From the NCBI GenBank assembly GCA_003946805.1, contig RPSH01000016.1:1-64000 (forward strand): a DNA stretch of 64,000 nt. The letters run 5' to 3'. The first letter of the stretch is position 1; each line of letters starts with the position of its first letter. A model generated the notes under the pieces. The model was not told where the DNA came from, did no database searches, and saw nothing but the letters and a program-made list of their open reading frames with translations. Positions 54,069 through 63,535 of the stretch are shown here, in pieces. This stretch comes from Bacillus sp. 2B10. GTDB taxonomy: Bacteria; Pseudomonadota; Alphaproteobacteria; Sphingomonadales; Sphingomonadaceae. Position numbers and translations under genes: made by a program.

Positions 54069-56048
54069 GTGACCATATCCCAGCTCGAACTCGCCAACGC
54101 CATCCGCGTTTTGTCGATGGACGCGGTGGAGGCCGCCAACTCGGGGCACCCCGGCATGCCGATGGGCATGGCCGACGTCGCGACGGTCCTGTGGTCGAAA
54201 TTCCTCAAATTCGATCCCGCCGACCCGCATTGGGCCGATCGAGACCGCTTCGTCCTGTCGGCGGGCCATGGATCGATGCTGATCTATTCGCTCCTCCACC
54301 TGACCGGTTATGCGAAGCCCACCATTCAGGACATTGCGGACTTCCGCAAGCTGGGCAGCCCGTGCGCGGGCCATCCGGAGAATTTCGAGCTGCCCGGCAT
54401 CGAATGCACCACCGGCCCGTTGGGGCAGGGCCTTGCGATGGCGGTCGGCATGGCGACTGCCGAGCGGCACCTGAACACCGTGTTCGGCGACGAGCTCGTC
54501 GATCACCGCACCTGGGTGGTCGCCGGCGACGGCTGCCTGATGGAAGGGATCAACCACGAGGCGATCGGCCTGGCCGGCCATCTGAAGCTCGGCCGCCTGA
54601 ACGTGCTGTGGGACGACAACCGCATCACCATCGACGGATCGACCGACCTGTCGACCAGCGAGGATGTGTCGGCCCGCTACGAAGCGACCGGCTGGCACGT
54701 CGTCGCTTGCGACGGCCACGACTTCGCCGACATCGAACGCGCGCTGGCGCAAGCCGCCGCCGACCCGCGCCCTTCGCTGGTCCGCTGCCGCACGGTGATC
54801 GGAAAGGGCGCGCCGAACAAGGGCGGCAGCCACAAGGTCCACGGTTCGCCGCTGGGTGCCGACGAAATCCTCGCCACCCGCGCTGCCCTGCTGTGGGAAC
54901 ATGACGCATTCCACCTGCCCGAGCCGCTGACCGATGCGTGGAAGGCTGTCGGCGCGCGCGGCGCTCCGGTCCATGCCGAGTGGAACGACCGGCTGTCGGC
55001 CCATGCCGATCGCGCCGAGTTCGAACGCCGCATGGCGAACAGGCTGCCCGACGGCTGGTCGCTGAAGGGGCATGTCGACGGCCTGATCGCCGAGCCGAAG
55101 AAGATCGCGACCCGCGTCGCATCGTCGCTGGCGCTCGAAGCCATCAACGCCTCGCTGCCCGAGACGATCGGCGGTTCGGCCGACCTGACGCCGTCGAACA
55201 ATACCCAGACGAAGGCGCAGGTCGCGCTGACGGCACAGGATTATTCGGGGCGCTACATCCATTACGGCATCCGCGAGTTCGGCATGTCGGCGGCGATGAA
55301 CGGCATGGCGCTGCACGGCGGCGTGCTGGCCTATGGCGGCACCTTCCTGGTGTTCGCCGACTATGCACGGCCCGCGATCCGGCTGTCGGCGCTGCAGAAT
55401 GCCGGCGTCGTCTATGTCATGACCCATGACTCGATCGGTCTGGGCGAGGACGGCCCGACCCACCAGCCGATCGAGCATGTCATGAGCCTGCGGATCATCC
55501 CCGGCCTCGACGTCTATCGCCCCGCCGATGCGGTCGAGACGGCGGAATGCTGGGAACTGGCGGTGCAGCGCCGCGACGGTCCGTCGCTGCTGGCGCTGTC
55601 GCGTCAGAACCTGCCGCAGCTGCGCAGCGAGGCGAGCGAGAATCGCAGCGCGAAGGGCGCGTACCGGCTCAAGGCCGCCGATGCCGACCGCCGCGTCATC
55701 CTGATCGCGACCGGTTCGGAAGTGGAGATCGCGGTCGGCGTCGCGCAGCAGCTCGAATCGCACGGGATCGGTGCCGACGTCGTGTCGATGCCGTGCTGGT
55801 CGCGCTTCGATGCGCAGGATGCCGCGTATCGCGAGGACGTGCTGCCCCACGCCCGCCCGGACGAGATTCTGCGTGTGTCGATCGAGGCGGGGACGACGAT
55901 CGGCTGGGAACGCTACACGATGGTCGACGGCCTGCGCTTCGGCATCGACCGGTTCGGGGCGTCGGCCCCGGCGGACAAGCTCTACGAATATTTCGGACTG
56001 ACCGCCGACGCCATCACCGCGAAGGTGCTGGCGCGGCTTGGCAACTGA
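54069..56048 (+). CDS. tkt: Transketolase
   Basis: Transketolase moves two-carbon ketol units in the pentose phosphate pathway, with thiamine diphosphate. The 659-residue protein has NSGHPGMPMG, the TPP motif GDGCLMEGINHEA..N, the catalytic Glu in GIREFGMSAAMNG, and GLGEDGPTHQPIEH. GTG 54069 is chosen because AGGAG lies 5 nt upstream; a GTG at 54063 overlaps that site. First gene of a sugar-phosphate run with gap, pgk and aldolase. Confidence 0.96.
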   Translation: MTISQLELANAIRVLSMDAVEAANSGHPGMPMGMADVATVLWSKFLKFDPADPHWADRDRFVLSAGHGSMLIYSLLHLTGYAKPTIQDIADFRKLGSPCAGHPENFELPGIECTTGPLGQGLAMAVGMATAERHLNTVFGDELVDHRTWVVAGDGCLMEGINHEAIGLAGHLKLGRLNVLWDDNRITIDGSTDLSTSEDVSARYEATGWHVVACDGHDFADIERALAQAAADPRPSLVRCRTVIGKGAPNKGGSHKVHGSPLGADEILATRAALLWEHDAFHLPEPLTDAWKAVGARGAPVHAEWNDRLSAHADRAEFERRMANRLPDGWSLKGHVDGLIAEPKKIATRVASSLALEAINASLPETIGGSADLTPSNNTQTKAQVALTAQDYSGRYIHYGIREFGMSAAMNGMALHGGVLAYGGTFLVFADYARPAIRLSALQNAGVVYVMTHDSIGLGEDGPTHQPIEHVMSLRIIPGLDVYRPADAVETAECWELAVQRRDGPSLLALSRQNLPQLRSEASENRSAKGAYRLKAADADRRVILIATGSEVEIAVGVAQQLESHGIGADVVSMPCWSRFDAQDAAYREDVLPHARPDEILRVSIEAGTTIGWERYTMVDGLRFGIDRFGASAPADKLYEYFGLTADAITAKVLARLGN

Positions 56049-56060
56049 GGAGACGCGGAT

Positions 56061-57068
56061 ATGACGAAAGTAGCGATCAACGGGTTCGGACGCATCGGCC
56101 GTCTGGTGGCGCGCGCGATCCTCGAGCGCCCCGACAGCGGCCTCGAACTGGTCACGATCAACGACCTCGCCGATGCCAAGTCGAACGCATGGCTGTTCAG
56201 CCGCGATTCGGTCCACGGCAAGTATCCGGGCGAGGTTGCCGCCGAGGGCGACGATCTGGTCATCGACGGCAAGCGCATCCGCGTCACTGCCGAGCGTGAC
56301 CCCGCCAACCTGCCGCACAAGGAACTGGGCGTCGAGCTGGTGCTCGAATGCACCGGCTTCTTCACGGACCGCACGTCGTGCCAGAAGCATATCGATGCGG
56401 GTGCGAAGCGCGTGCTGATCTCGGCGCCCGGCAAGAATGTCGACCTGACCGTCGTCTACGGCGTCAACCACGACAAGCTGGAAGCCGGCCACACGATCGT
56501 GTCGAACGCGTCGTGCACCACCAACTGCCTCGCGCCCGTCGCCAAGGTGCTGAACGATTCGATCGGCATCGAACGCGGCCTGATGACCACGATCCACGCC
56601 TATACCAACGACCAGAAGATCCTCGACCAGATCCACCCCGATCTGCGTCGCGCCCGTGCCGCCGCGATGTCGATGATCCCGACCACCACCGGCGCCGCCC
56701 GCGCGGTCGGCGAAGTGCTGCCTGAACTCAAGGGCCGTCTCGATGGTTCTGCGGTCCGCGTGCCGGTGCCGGACGGCAGCCTCGTCGACCTGACCTTCAC
56801 GCCCAAGCGCGACACGACGAAGGACGAGGTCAACGCGATCCTGAAGGCGGCGTCGGAATCGGGTCCGCTCAAGGGCGTGCTGGTGTTCTCGGACGAACCG
56901 CTGGTGTCGATCGACATCGTCCACACCCCGGCATCGTCGACCGTCGACAGCCTCGAGACCGCCGTATTGGACGGCAAGCTGGTCCGCGTCGTGTCGTGGT
57001 ACGACAATGAATGGGGCTTCTCGAACCGCATGGTCGACACCGCGACCGCGATGGCGAAGCTGGGGTAA
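56061..57068 (+). CDS. gap: Glyceraldehyde-3-phosphate dehydrogenase, type I
   Basis: The 335-residue enzyme oxidises G3P to 1,3-bisphosphoglycerate. It has NGFGRIGR (7-14), the NAD-choosing Asp35, catalytic Cys152 ([12 protein letters not shown]), and the tail [20 protein letters not shown] precedes the ATG. It is 12 bp after tkt. Confidence 0.97.
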   Translation: MTKVAINGFGRIGRLVARAILERPDSGLELVTINDLADAKSNAWLFSRDSVHGKYPGEVAAEGDDLVIDGKRIRVTAERDPANLPHKELGVELVLECTGFFTDRTSCQKHIDAGAKRVLISAPGKNVDLTVVYGVNHDKLEAGHTIVSNASCTTNCLAPVAKVLNDSIGIERGLMTTIHAYTNDQKILDQIHPDLRRARAAAMSMIPTTTGAARAVGEVLPELKGRLDGSAVRVPVPDGSLVDLTFTPKRDTTKDEVNAILKAASESGPLKGVLVFSDEPLVSIDIVHTPASSTVDSLETAVLDGKLVRVVSWYDNEWGFSNRMVDTATAMAKLG

Positions 57069-57073
57069 GCCCG

Positions 57074-57535
57074 ATGGCGGGTGGTATCCTCAAGGGCATC
57101 GCCCGCCACGCCTTTTCGCGCGGGCCGATCGAACTGGTGCAGACGGTGCGCGTCACCGTCGAAACCGGCCTTGACGGCGATTTCCGCGGCGCGCTGAAAC
57201 CCGGCCGCAACAAGCGGCAGGTGTCGCTGATGGAAGTCGGCGACTGGGCGACCGCGATGCGCCTGATCGGCCACGAACTGCCATGGTGGGAACGCCGCGC
57301 GAACCTGCTGATCGAGGATTTCGACCTGCCGCAGACGGTCGGTGTGCGGCTTCGCGTCGGCGCGGTGCTGCTCGAAATCACCAAGGAATGCGATCCGTGC
57401 AGCCGCATGGAGACGATCGCCGAAGGGCTGCGAGCCGCACTTACCCCCGACTGGCGCGGCGGCGCGCTGGCGCAGGTGATCGAGGGCGGGCAGATCAGCG
57501 TCGGCGACACGATACGAATCGAACACACCCGTTAG
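57074..57535 (+). CDS. MOSC-domain protein between gap and pgk
   Basis: The 153-residue product resembles stand-alone MOSC domains, the fold of molybdenum-cofactor sulfurase C-termini: [31 protein letters not shown], and [12 protein letters not shown] with a conserved cysteine in the usual place. Family members handle sulfur or molybdopterin-bound groups. Its ATG is only 5 bp after the gap stop, so it is cotranscribed with glycolytic genes; a functional link is unknown. The stop abuts a repeat. Confidence 0.82.
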   Translation: MAGGILKGIARHAFSRGPIELVQTVRVTVETGLDGDFRGALKPGRNKRQVSLMEVGDWATAMRLIGHELPWWERRANLLIEDFDLPQTVGVRLRVGAVLLEITKECDPCSRMETIAEGLRAALTPDWRGGALAQVIEGGQISVGDTIRIEHTR

Positions 57536-57600
57536 GTTCGAGCTTGTCGAGAACTGTTCTCGACCGACGCATCTCGACTTCGCTCGATGCTGCTCGAACC
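57535..57600. repeat. Dispersed repeat of the GGTTCGAGCTTGTCGAGAAC type
   Basis: GGTTCGAGC at 57535-57543 and GCTCGAACC at 57592-57600 are perfect inverses, and inner parts (TTGTCGAGAAC, GTTCTCGACCGA, ATCTCGACTTCGCTCGA) also self-pair. The element starts at the last base of the MOSC stop and ends 23 bp before the pgk ATG, so it lies in the mRNA between two coding regions. Confidence 0.75.
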
Positions 57601-57623
57601 GAACGGCATTTGGGAGCGAACAT

Positions 57624-58814
57624 ATGAGCCGCAATTTCAAGACGCTGGACGACATGGGCGACCTCACCGGCAAGCGCGTGCTGGTCCGCGAGGACCTGAA
57701 CGTGCCGATGGCCGACGGCGCCGTTACCGACGACACGCGCCTGCGCGCCACGATCGGCACCGTGACCGACCTCGCCGATCGCGGTGCGATTGTCCTGATC
57801 CTCGCCCATTTCGGCCGTCCCAAGGGCCAGCCGAGCCCCGAATTCTCGCTGTCGCAGGTCGTCCGGCCGCTGTCGTCGGTGCTGGGCCGCGAAGTCCGCT
57901 ATGTCGATTGGGAAGGGGCCGAGGCGAATGTCGCGACGCTCAACCCCGGCGACATCGCCGTCCTCGAAAACACCCGCTTCTTCGGCGGCGAGGAAAAGAA
58001 CGATCCGGCGGTGATCGATCGCTTCGCCGCTCTGGGCGACTATTACGTCAACGACGCCTTCTCCGCCGCGCACCGCGCCCATGCCTCGACCGAGGGGCTC
58101 GCGCACAGGCTCCCCGCCTTCGCCGGGCGGCAGATGGAGGCCGAACTCGACGCGCTCGACAAGGCGCTGGGTAACCCGCAACACCCGGTCGCGGCCGTCG
58201 TCGGCGGCGCGAAGGTGTCGTCGAAGCTCGACGTATTGCGCCACCTCGTCACCCGCGTCGATCACCTCATCATCGGCGGCGGCATGGCCAACACCTTCCT
58301 CGCCGCGCGCGGCGTCAACGTCGGCAAGTCGCTGTGCGAGCACGACCTGACCGGCACGGCGGACGCGATCTTCGAAGCGGCGGAGAAGGCCGGCTGCACC
58401 ATCCACCTGCCGTATGACGTGGTGGTCGCGACCGAGTTCAGGCCGAATCCGGCGACCCGCACCGTCAACGTCCACGAAGTCGCCGCCAACGAGATGATCC
58501 TCGACGTGGGGCCGGCGGCGACCGAGGCGCTGGGCGACGTGCTCAAGAACTGCCGCACGCTGGTGTGGAACGGGCCGATGGGCGCGTTCGAGACCCCGCC
58601 GTTCGACGTCGCCACCGTCGCGCTCGCCCGCACCGCCGCGGCGCTCACCGCCGATGGCTCGCTGGTGTCGGTCGCGGGCGGCGGCGACACCGTCGCCGCG
58701 CTCAACCAGGCCGGCGTCGCCGACCAGTTCAGCTTCGTCTCGACCGCCGGCGGTGCCTTCCTCGAATGGATGGAAGGCAAGGAACTCCCCGGCGTCGCCG
58801 CACTGGCACGCTGA
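57624..58814 (+). CDS. pgk: Phosphoglycerate kinase
   Basis: Pgk makes ATP from 1,3-bisphosphoglycerate. The 396-residue protein has [51 protein letters not shown] and the C-terminal [12 protein letters not shown]. Position 22 reads Glu (VREDLN) where VRVDLN is usual. TTTGGGAGCG precedes the ATG. Two genes and a toxin-antitoxin pair separate it from its glycolytic neighbours. Confidence 0.96.
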   Translation: MSRNFKTLDDMGDLTGKRVLVREDLNVPMADGAVTDDTRLRATIGTVTDLADRGAIVLILAHFGRPKGQPSPEFSLSQVVRPLSSVLGREVRYVDWEGAEANVATLNPGDIAVLENTRFFGGEEKNDPAVIDRFAALGDYYVNDAFSAAHRAHASTEGLAHRLPAFAGRQMEAELDALDKALGNPQHPVAAVVGGAKVSSKLDVLRHLVTRVDHLIIGGGMANTFLAARGVNVGKSLCEHDLTGTADAIFEAAEKAGCTIHLPYDVVVATEFRPNPATRTVNVHEVAANEMILDVGPAATEALGDVLKNCRTLVWNGPMGAFETPPFDVATVALARTAAALTADGSLVSVAGGGDTVAALNQAGVADQFSFVSTAGGAFLEWMEGKELPGVAALAR

Positions 58815-58834
58815 AGGCTCACCAGCCCGCAACC

Positions 58835-58917
58835 GTACCCCCGCGCAGGCGGGGGTCCAGAGCGCCGAACGCGACGCTGCGTTGTCTGGCCCTGGACCCC
58901 CGCCTGCGCGGGGGTAC
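58835..58917. repeat. Dispersed inverted-repeat element after pgk
   Basis: Arms GTACCCCCGCGCAGGCGGGGGTCCAG and complement, perfect over about 25 bp, with an 30-bp centre. It begins 20 bp after the pgk stop and separates pgk from the toxin-antitoxin genes, so it may end or protect the pgk transcript. Confidence 0.9.
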
Positions 58918-59008
58918 TGCGTTTTTAACGTCCTAATGCCCAACATCCCGCTTGATCCCGCCGTCAACCGCGACTACCCGTTCAACACGTTAAACGAAGG
59001 GTAGCAGG

Positions 59009-59245
59009 TTGCTAGGGGTACGACTCGACACCGAACTGGAGGAGCGGCTCGCCAACGTCGCCCGGTCGCAGGGGCGCTCGAAGAGCGACATCGCGCGCGA
59101 TGCCGTGCGCCGCTATGTCGAGTTGCACGACGAAGCCTTTCGCGCCGAAGCCCGCCGCCAGTCCGAACGCGCCGCCGCCCGCGACGACGGGGCCGACTGG
59201 GCGTTCTTCGACCGGGTGGAAGCGGAGGACGGCCGGTGGAGATAA
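59009..59245 (+). CDS. Ribbon-helix-helix antitoxin (CopG/MetJ type)
   Basis: The 78-residue product begins with the RHH strand LGVRLDTELEERLANVARSQGRSKSDIARDAVRRYVE, the DNA-binding half of an autoregulating antitoxin, followed by a charged tail (about 43-78) that should bind the toxin. The start is TTG 59009, with GAAGGG upstream. The stop overlaps the toxin's GTG by 10 nt, typical of toxin-antitoxin pairs. Confidence 0.85.
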   Translation: MLGVRLDTELEERLANVARSQGRSKSDIARDAVRRYVELHDEAFRAEARRQSERAAARDDGADWAFFDRVEAEDGRWR

Positions 59246-59568
59246 GGCGCGGCATGATCGTGCTGGTCGAAGGCCCGGAGGGGCTGGCGGTCAAGCGCCG
59301 CCCGTTTTTGGTCGTGCAATCCGACCTGTTCAACGAAGCGCACGCATCGGCGACGCTGATCCCGATGACCAGCCTGACCGGCGGCGAGACGCTGTTCCGC
59401 GTCCCCTTCGCGCCGTCCGACACGACCGGCATCTCGGTCGAAAGCGAGGCGCAGGTCGACAAGATCAAGACGCTGCGTCGCAGCCGTATCGTGCGGGTGC
59501 TGGGGCAGGCGACCGCGACATCGATGGAGCAGGTGGACCAGGCGCTGCGGCGCTGGCTCGCGCTCTGA
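59236..59568 (+). CDS. PemK/MazF-family toxin (mRNA interferase)
   Basis: The 110-residue product has the MazF fold: IRRGMIVLVEGPEG, KRRPFLVVQSDLFNE, ATLIPMTSLTGGETLFRVPF, SEAQVDKIKTLRRSRIVRVLG. Family members cut mRNA at short sequences. The start is GTG 59236 inside the antitoxin's last codons. The pair sits between pgk and the aldolase gene on the same strand. Activity is inferred from family only. Confidence 0.85.
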   Translation: MEIRRGMIVLVEGPEGLAVKRRPFLVVQSDLFNEAHASATLIPMTSLTGGETLFRVPFAPSDTTGISVESEAQVDKIKTLRRSRIVRVLGQATATSMEQVDQALRRWLAL

Positions 59569-59597
59569 CGCGCATTTTGAACGTACGGGGAGACGCC

Positions 59598-60503
59598 ATG
59601 AATACCGCTGACATGACTGCGAAGATTGCCGACGGACAGGGTTTCATCGCCGCGCTCGACCAGAGCGGCGGTTCGACGCCCAAGGCGCTGAAGGGCTATG
59701 GCGTAGAGGATGGCGCGTGGAACTCGGACGAGGAAATGTTCGGCCTGATCCACGACATGCGCGCGCGCATCATCCTCTCGCCCACCTTCACGGGTGACAA
59801 GGTGATCGGCGCGATCCTGTTCGAACGCACCATGGACGGGCAGGCGGGCGGCAGGCCCGTGCCGCAGGCGCTGGCCGACAAGGGCGTCGTGCCGTTCCTC
59901 AAGATCGACAAGGGGCTCGAGGAAGAAGCCGACGGCGTACAGTTGATGAAGCCAATGCCGGAGCTTGACACGCTGCTGGCGCGCGCCGCGAAGCTCGGCA
60001 TCTTCGGCACCAAGGAACGCTCGGTAATCAACCTCGCCAACGCCGAAGGCATCGCCGCGATCGTCGCGCAGCAGTTCGAGATCGCCGATCAGGTCCTTTC
60101 GCACGGCCTGATGCCGATCATCGAACCCGAAGTGAACATCAAGAGCGCCGAGCGCGCCGAGGCGGACCGGATCCTGCTCGACGAAACGCTGACGGCGCTC
60201 GACGCGATGACCGGCGACGACAAGGTCATGCTCAAGCTGTCGCTGCCGGCGAAGCCCGGCCTGTTCCAGCCGCTGGTCGACCATCCGCGCGTGCTGCGCG
60301 TCGTGGCGCTGTCGGGCGGGTTCAGCCGGACCGAGGCCTGCGCCGAACTGGCGAAGAACCCCGGCATCATCGCCAGCTTCAGCCGAGCGCTGCTGTCCGA
60401 CCTGCGCCACCAGATGAGCGACGCCGATTTCGATCGGGCGCTGGGCGAGGCGATCGACGAGATCCACTGCGCCTCGACCGAGAAGTCGCTGATCGCGGCG
60501 TAA
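59598..60503 (+). CDS. Class I fructose-bisphosphate aldolase
   Basis: The 301-residue enzyme cleaves or forms fructose-1,6-bisphosphate through a Schiff base. It has FIAALDQSGGSTPKALKGYG, MFGLIHDMRARI, PFLKIDKGLEEE, MPIIEPEVNI and the Schiff-base Lys in VMLKLSLPAKPG. This is the bacterial class I type related to eukaryotic aldolase, not the zinc class II. GGGGAGACGCC precedes the ATG. It is 29 bp after the toxin gene, so read-through from the toxin-antitoxin promoter is likely. Confidence 0.94.
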   Translation: MNTADMTAKIADGQGFIAALDQSGGSTPKALKGYGVEDGAWNSDEEMFGLIHDMRARIILSPTFTGDKVIGAILFERTMDGQAGGRPVPQALADKGVVPFLKIDKGLEEEADGVQLMKPMPELDTLLARAAKLGIFGTKERSVINLANAEGIAAIVAQQFEIADQVLSHGLMPIIEPEVNIKSAERAEADRILLDETLTALDAMTGDDKVMLKLSLPAKPGLFQPLVDHPRVLRVVALSGGFSRTEACAELAKNPGIIASFSRALLSDLRHQMSDADFDRALGEAIDEIHCASTEKSLIAA

Positions 60504-60687
60504 CGCTTTCCTACAGACCGCCGGTCGTGACAAAAGGGCATCGGACGTTCGCGCGTTCGGTGCTCTTTGCCATCGTCACGATGATCGACGCGAAACCCGC
60601 ACCCCGGGGAAAGGCGTTGCCGTTCGACGCGCCGCCCCACGTCGTTGTCCCGGACCTGATCGAGACCTCCGCGAAAGTCCTCGATCC

Positions 60688-60771
60688 GTACCCCGGCGAA
60701 GGCCGGGGTCCAGTTGGAAAGGCTTTTCCGTATCTTGCCAGTGGCCCCCCAACCGGGCCTCGGCCTTCGTG
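60688..60771. repeat. Dispersed inverted-repeat element, right arm degenerate
   Basis: The left arm GTACCCCGGCGAAGGCCGGGG is intact; the right arm (CCCCCCAACCGGGCCTCGGCCTTCGTG) has decayed. CCAGTTGGAAAGGCTTTTCC in the centre also occurs near the element at 44223 (AGCCTTTCCAACTGG there, inverted). Confidence 0.7.
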
Positions 60772-60808
60772 AGACCCTTGCATAAGTCTCGATTCCTCGC
60801 CTTCTCCC

Positions 60809-60893
60809 GTACCCCCGCGCAGGCGGGGGTCCAGGGTCACGAGCGCAAGCCGTTGTTATGCTTGGCTCTGGCCCCCCGCCTGCGCGGAGGTAC
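60809..60893. repeat. Dispersed inverted-repeat element, copy shared with 29052-29136
   Basis: Same arms, centre and flanks as the element at 29052-29136, with a few changes (CGGAGG for CGGGGG in the right arm). Together with the flanking GAGAC palindromes this is a composite unit of about 145 bp. Confidence 0.85.
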
Positions 60894-61093
60894 GGTGCAT
60901 TTTATGGATAGGTTCGAGACTTCTGCAGAGGTCTCGCCTTCGCTGGGGTACGGATTGGAGACTTTCGCAGAGGTCTCGACCTGATCCGGGGTCCCGCTTG
61001 TTCCACGGTTTCGAAGATGGCGGAATGCTGGCTCCGGTCCGAAGTAGCTCCGGAATGCGAATGTTTCGCAACAGTGCGCACAAAGCGTGGCTA

Positions 61094-61116
61094 GTGTGAC
61101 TTTTGTGACCTTTGGC
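61094..61116. repeat. GTGTGACTTTTGTGACCTTTGGC motif, copy 3 of 3
   Basis: Identical to the copy at 10807-10829. Unlike the other two it lies upstream of a gene start (thiE, ATG 61164) rather than at a gene end. Confidence 0.6.
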
Positions 61117-61163
61117 CCTCGCGCGCCCTTCCGTCGCTGCCGCCGCTGGGGCAGGGAGGTCCG

Positions 61164-61850
61164 ATGACCCTGAACGAAGATCCGCTCGGCCCGCTGTCCC
61201 CCGATTTCGCGAAGCAGTTCGTCCGCGACGTGCGCCGGCCGCCCTGCCAGCTCTATCTGGTCTCGCCGCTCGACGTGACCGGGGCGTTCCCCGATCGGCT
61301 CGCGCGCGCGCTGGATGCCGGCCCGGTCGCCGCGTTCCAGTTTCGCGTGAAGGACATCGACCAGCATGCCGCCGCGCGACTGGCCGAGCCACTCCAGCGC
61401 ATCTGCGCCGACCATGACGTCGCCTTCCTCGTCAACGACAGCATCAGCCTCGCCAAGCGCCTCGGTGCCGATGGCGTCCATCTGGGGCAGGACGATGGCG
61501 ACCCGCGCGAGGCGCGCGACGTGCTCGGCCCCAATGCGCAGATCGGCGTGACCGCGCATGACAGCCGCCATCTGGCGATGGAGGCGGGCGAGGCCGGCGC
61601 GGATTACGTCGCCTTCGGAGCCTTCTATCCGACCACGACCAAGGATGTGCGCCACGTCCCCGAACCGGTCATCCTGTCATGGTGGTCGGCGCTGTTCGAA
61701 CTGCCCAGCGTCGCGATCGGCGGGATCACGCCCGCCAACGCCGCGCCGCTGATCGCCGCGGGGGCCGATTTCCTCGCCGTATCGGGCGCGGTGTGGAACG
61801 GCGACGAGGCCGACGCGATCCGCGCGTTCGACGCGGTGCTCAAGGGCTAG
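61164..61850 (+). CDS. thiE: Thiamine phosphate synthase
   Basis: ThiE joins the pyrimidine and thiazole halves of thiamine. The 228-residue TIM-barrel protein has [14 protein letters not shown] (pyrophosphate site), [37 protein letters not shown] and [31 protein letters not shown] precedes the ATG. No TPP riboswitch (no CTGAGA / ACCTGATC-type core) is visible upstream. Transketolase, a thiamine diphosphate enzyme, is encoded 5 kb upstream on the same strand. Confidence 0.92.
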   Translation: MTLNEDPLGPLSPDFAKQFVRDVRRPPCQLYLVSPLDVTGAFPDRLARALDAGPVAAFQFRVKDIDQHAAARLAEPLQRICADHDVAFLVNDSISLAKRLGADGVHLGQDDGDPREARDVLGPNAQIGVTAHDSRHLAMEAGEAGADYVAFGAFYPTTTKDVRHVPEPVILSWWSALFELPSVAIGGITPANAAPLIAAGADFLAVSGAVWNGDEADAIRAFDAVLKG

Positions 61851-61906
61851 GAAACTCTGCCCCGCCCGGTCGTTATCCAACCTCAACGATGTTTGGGGAT
61901 TGGCGT

Positions 61907-62896
61907 ATGAAGCGACTGGTATGGGCCGCACTTCTGGTTGGCGGCGTCGCGGCGGCACAGGCGCCCGCGCCACGACCGGCGTCCGCGATCGACGCGACGA
62001 TCCTCCATGCGCAGGTGCTGCTCGACCGGCACGGCTTCACCACCGGCGTGATCGACGGCCGCAACAGCGCACTGTTCCGGCAGGCGCTGCGCGGGTTCCA
62101 GACCGCGCGCGACCTGCCGGTCACCGGTAAGCTCGACGCCGCGACGAAGCGCGCGCTGAACCCGGGGATGCGCCCGGCGACGGTCACGCTGACCCTGTCC
62201 GAACGCGCACTCGCCGGCCCGTACACCAACCCGATTCCGAAGGACTATGCCGACCAAGCGAAGCTGACGACGCTCGGCTATCGCTCGGCGCTCGAAAAGC
62301 TGGCCGAGATGTTCCACACCACCCCCGCCACGCTGGTCGCGCTGAACAGCCGCGAGACGATGTTGCGGCCCGGCACCCGCGTCGTGTTTCCGAACGTCCT
62401 GCCCACGTCGCGCAGCTATGCCGACAGCTGGTCGGGCGACTATCGCCAGACTCTGGCCAACCTGAACGTCGACGCGAACCAGCCACAGGCCGACCGCGTG
62501 GTGGTCGACAAGTCGGAGGGCTGGCTGCGCGCCTATGCCGGCGACAAGATTCTGGCTCAGTTCCCGGCGACCATGGGGTCGTCGCACGACCCGCTGCCGA
62601 TCGGCGAATGGAAGATACAGGGCGTCGCGGCCAATCCCGACTGGCAGTATAATCCGGCGATCCTGCGCCATGCCGACAAGTCGGACAGCAAGGAGATCGT
62701 GCCGCCCGGCCCCAACAATCCGGTCGGCGTCGTATGGATTGACCTGTCGAAGGAGCATTACGGCATCCATGGCACGCCCGAGCCCGACAATATCGGCAAG
62801 ACCGAAAGCAATGGCTGCATCCGCCTGACCAACTGGGACGCGGCGCGGCTGTCGCTGATGGTGAAGCCCGGCACGCCGGCGATCTTCCAGCCCTGA
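61907..62896 (+). CDS. L,D-transpeptidase (YkuD) with peptidoglycan-binding domain
   Basis: The 329-residue protein has a signal peptide (MKRLVWAALLVGGVAAAQA), a peptidoglycan-binding domain (about 30-85: AQVLLDRHGFTTGVIDGRNSALFRQALRGFQ), a LysM-like linker (LAEMFHTTPATLVALNSR) and a YkuD domain with HGTPEPDNIGKTESNGCIRL, His288 and catalytic Cys304. It would make 3-3 cross-links or attach proteins to the wall in the periplasm. ATG 61907 has TTGGGGAT upstream. Confidence 0.93.
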   Translation: MKRLVWAALLVGGVAAAQAPAPRPASAIDATILHAQVLLDRHGFTTGVIDGRNSALFRQALRGFQTARDLPVTGKLDAATKRALNPGMRPATVTLTLSERALAGPYTNPIPKDYADQAKLTTLGYRSALEKLAEMFHTTPATLVALNSRETMLRPGTRVVFPNVLPTSRSYADSWSGDYRQTLANLNVDANQPQADRVVVDKSEGWLRAYAGDKILAQFPATMGSSHDPLPIGEWKIQGVAANPDWQYNPAILRHADKSDSKEIVPPGPNNPVGVVWIDLSKEHYGIHGTPEPDNIGKTESNGCIRLTNWDAARLSLMVKPGTPAIFQP

Positions 62897-62906
62897 GGCA
62901 GCGGCG

Positions 62907-63497
62907 ATGAACCGGATCGGCTGGGCGTTCCTTGCCCTGTTCCTGCTGGCGGCGGGACTGGTCGCGCTGCTGGTCGATTTCGGCAGCGCGCCTGCATCGC
63001 GCCCGCGCAGCCCCGCCGAAGCGCCGCCGCCTGCCGATCCGCTGCCGCCCGGCATGCTGACCCTGCCGGTCCGCGGCGTCGGCTGGTCCTACATCCGCGA
63101 CAGCTATGGCGAGGAACGGGCAGGGGGAGAGCGGCGCCATACCGGCGTCGATATCATGGCCCCCGCCGGCATCCCGGTCGTCGCGGCGGCGCCGGGCACG
63201 GTCGAGAAGCTGTTCTACAGCGAGGGCGGCGGGGGCGTCACCGCCTATGTCCGCTCCCCCGACCGGCGGCTGTCCTATTACTACGCCCACCTCGCCGCCT
63301 ATGCTCCGACCCTGCGCGAGGGTGCGCGGGTCCGCGCGGGCGATCCGATCGGCGCGGTCGGGGATACCGGCAATGCAGGGGCGGGCAATTTCCACCTGCA
63401 TTTCGGGATCGAGCGGCTGAATCCCGACGAACCGTGGTATCGCGGCCGCGCGATCAACCCCTATCCCCTGCTTGCCCGCGGACGGTCGCAGCGGTAA
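62907..63497 (+). CDS. M23-family metallopeptidase (membrane-anchored)
   Basis: The 196-residue protein has an N-terminal membrane anchor ([20 protein letters not shown]), a Pro-rich linker and an M23 domain with zinc ligands His78 and Asp82 ([12 protein letters not shown]) and His165 (FHLHFGIE), plus His128 (YYYAHLA). All active-site residues are present, so it is probably an active peptidoglycan endopeptidase. It is 10 bp after the L,D-transpeptidase gene; the pair would act together on the cell wall. Confidence 0.92.
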   Translation: MNRIGWAFLALFLLAAGLVALLVDFGSAPASRPRSPAEAPPPADPLPPGMLTLPVRGVGWSYIRDSYGEERAGGERRHTGVDIMAPAGIPVVAAAPGTVEKLFYSEGGGGVTAYVRSPDRRLSYYYAHLAAYAPTLREGARVRAGDPIGAVGDTGNAGAGNFHLHFGIERLNPDEPWYRGRAINPYPLLARGRSQR

Positions 63498-63535
63498 GGG
63501 CGCAGCTTCGCTCTTTCCAACAGGTATGGTTCGTC

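Larger units (their letters stand above)
60504..61163. other. Gene-free, repeat-rich region
   Basis: 660 bp without a supportable ORF. In order: TTTCCTACAG (60508-60517), a GAGACCTCCGCGAAAGTC palindrome (60662-60679), the element at 60688-60771, a GAGACCCTTGCATAAGTCTC palindrome (60771-60790), the element at 60809-60893, two GAGACTTCTGCAGAGGTCTC / GAGACTTTCGCAGAGGTCTC palindromes (60915-60934 and 60958-60977), an AT-richer stretch, and the tandem motif at 61094-61116. Confidence 0.65.

Noticed and set aside
53949-56924. 991-codon minus-strand ORF opposite tkt and gap
   Set aside because: Shadow of transketolase and GAPDH codons; no homology seen.
58835-60893. Possible CRISPR array from the regular GC-rich repeats
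   Set aside because: Copies are far apart, face each other as inverted arms, and have no regular spacers or cas genes.
60985-61163. TPP riboswitch before thiE
   Set aside because: Looked for the CTGAGA and ACCTGATC-like cores; the CCTGATCC at 60980 belongs to the GAGAC palindrome flank and has no partner helices.
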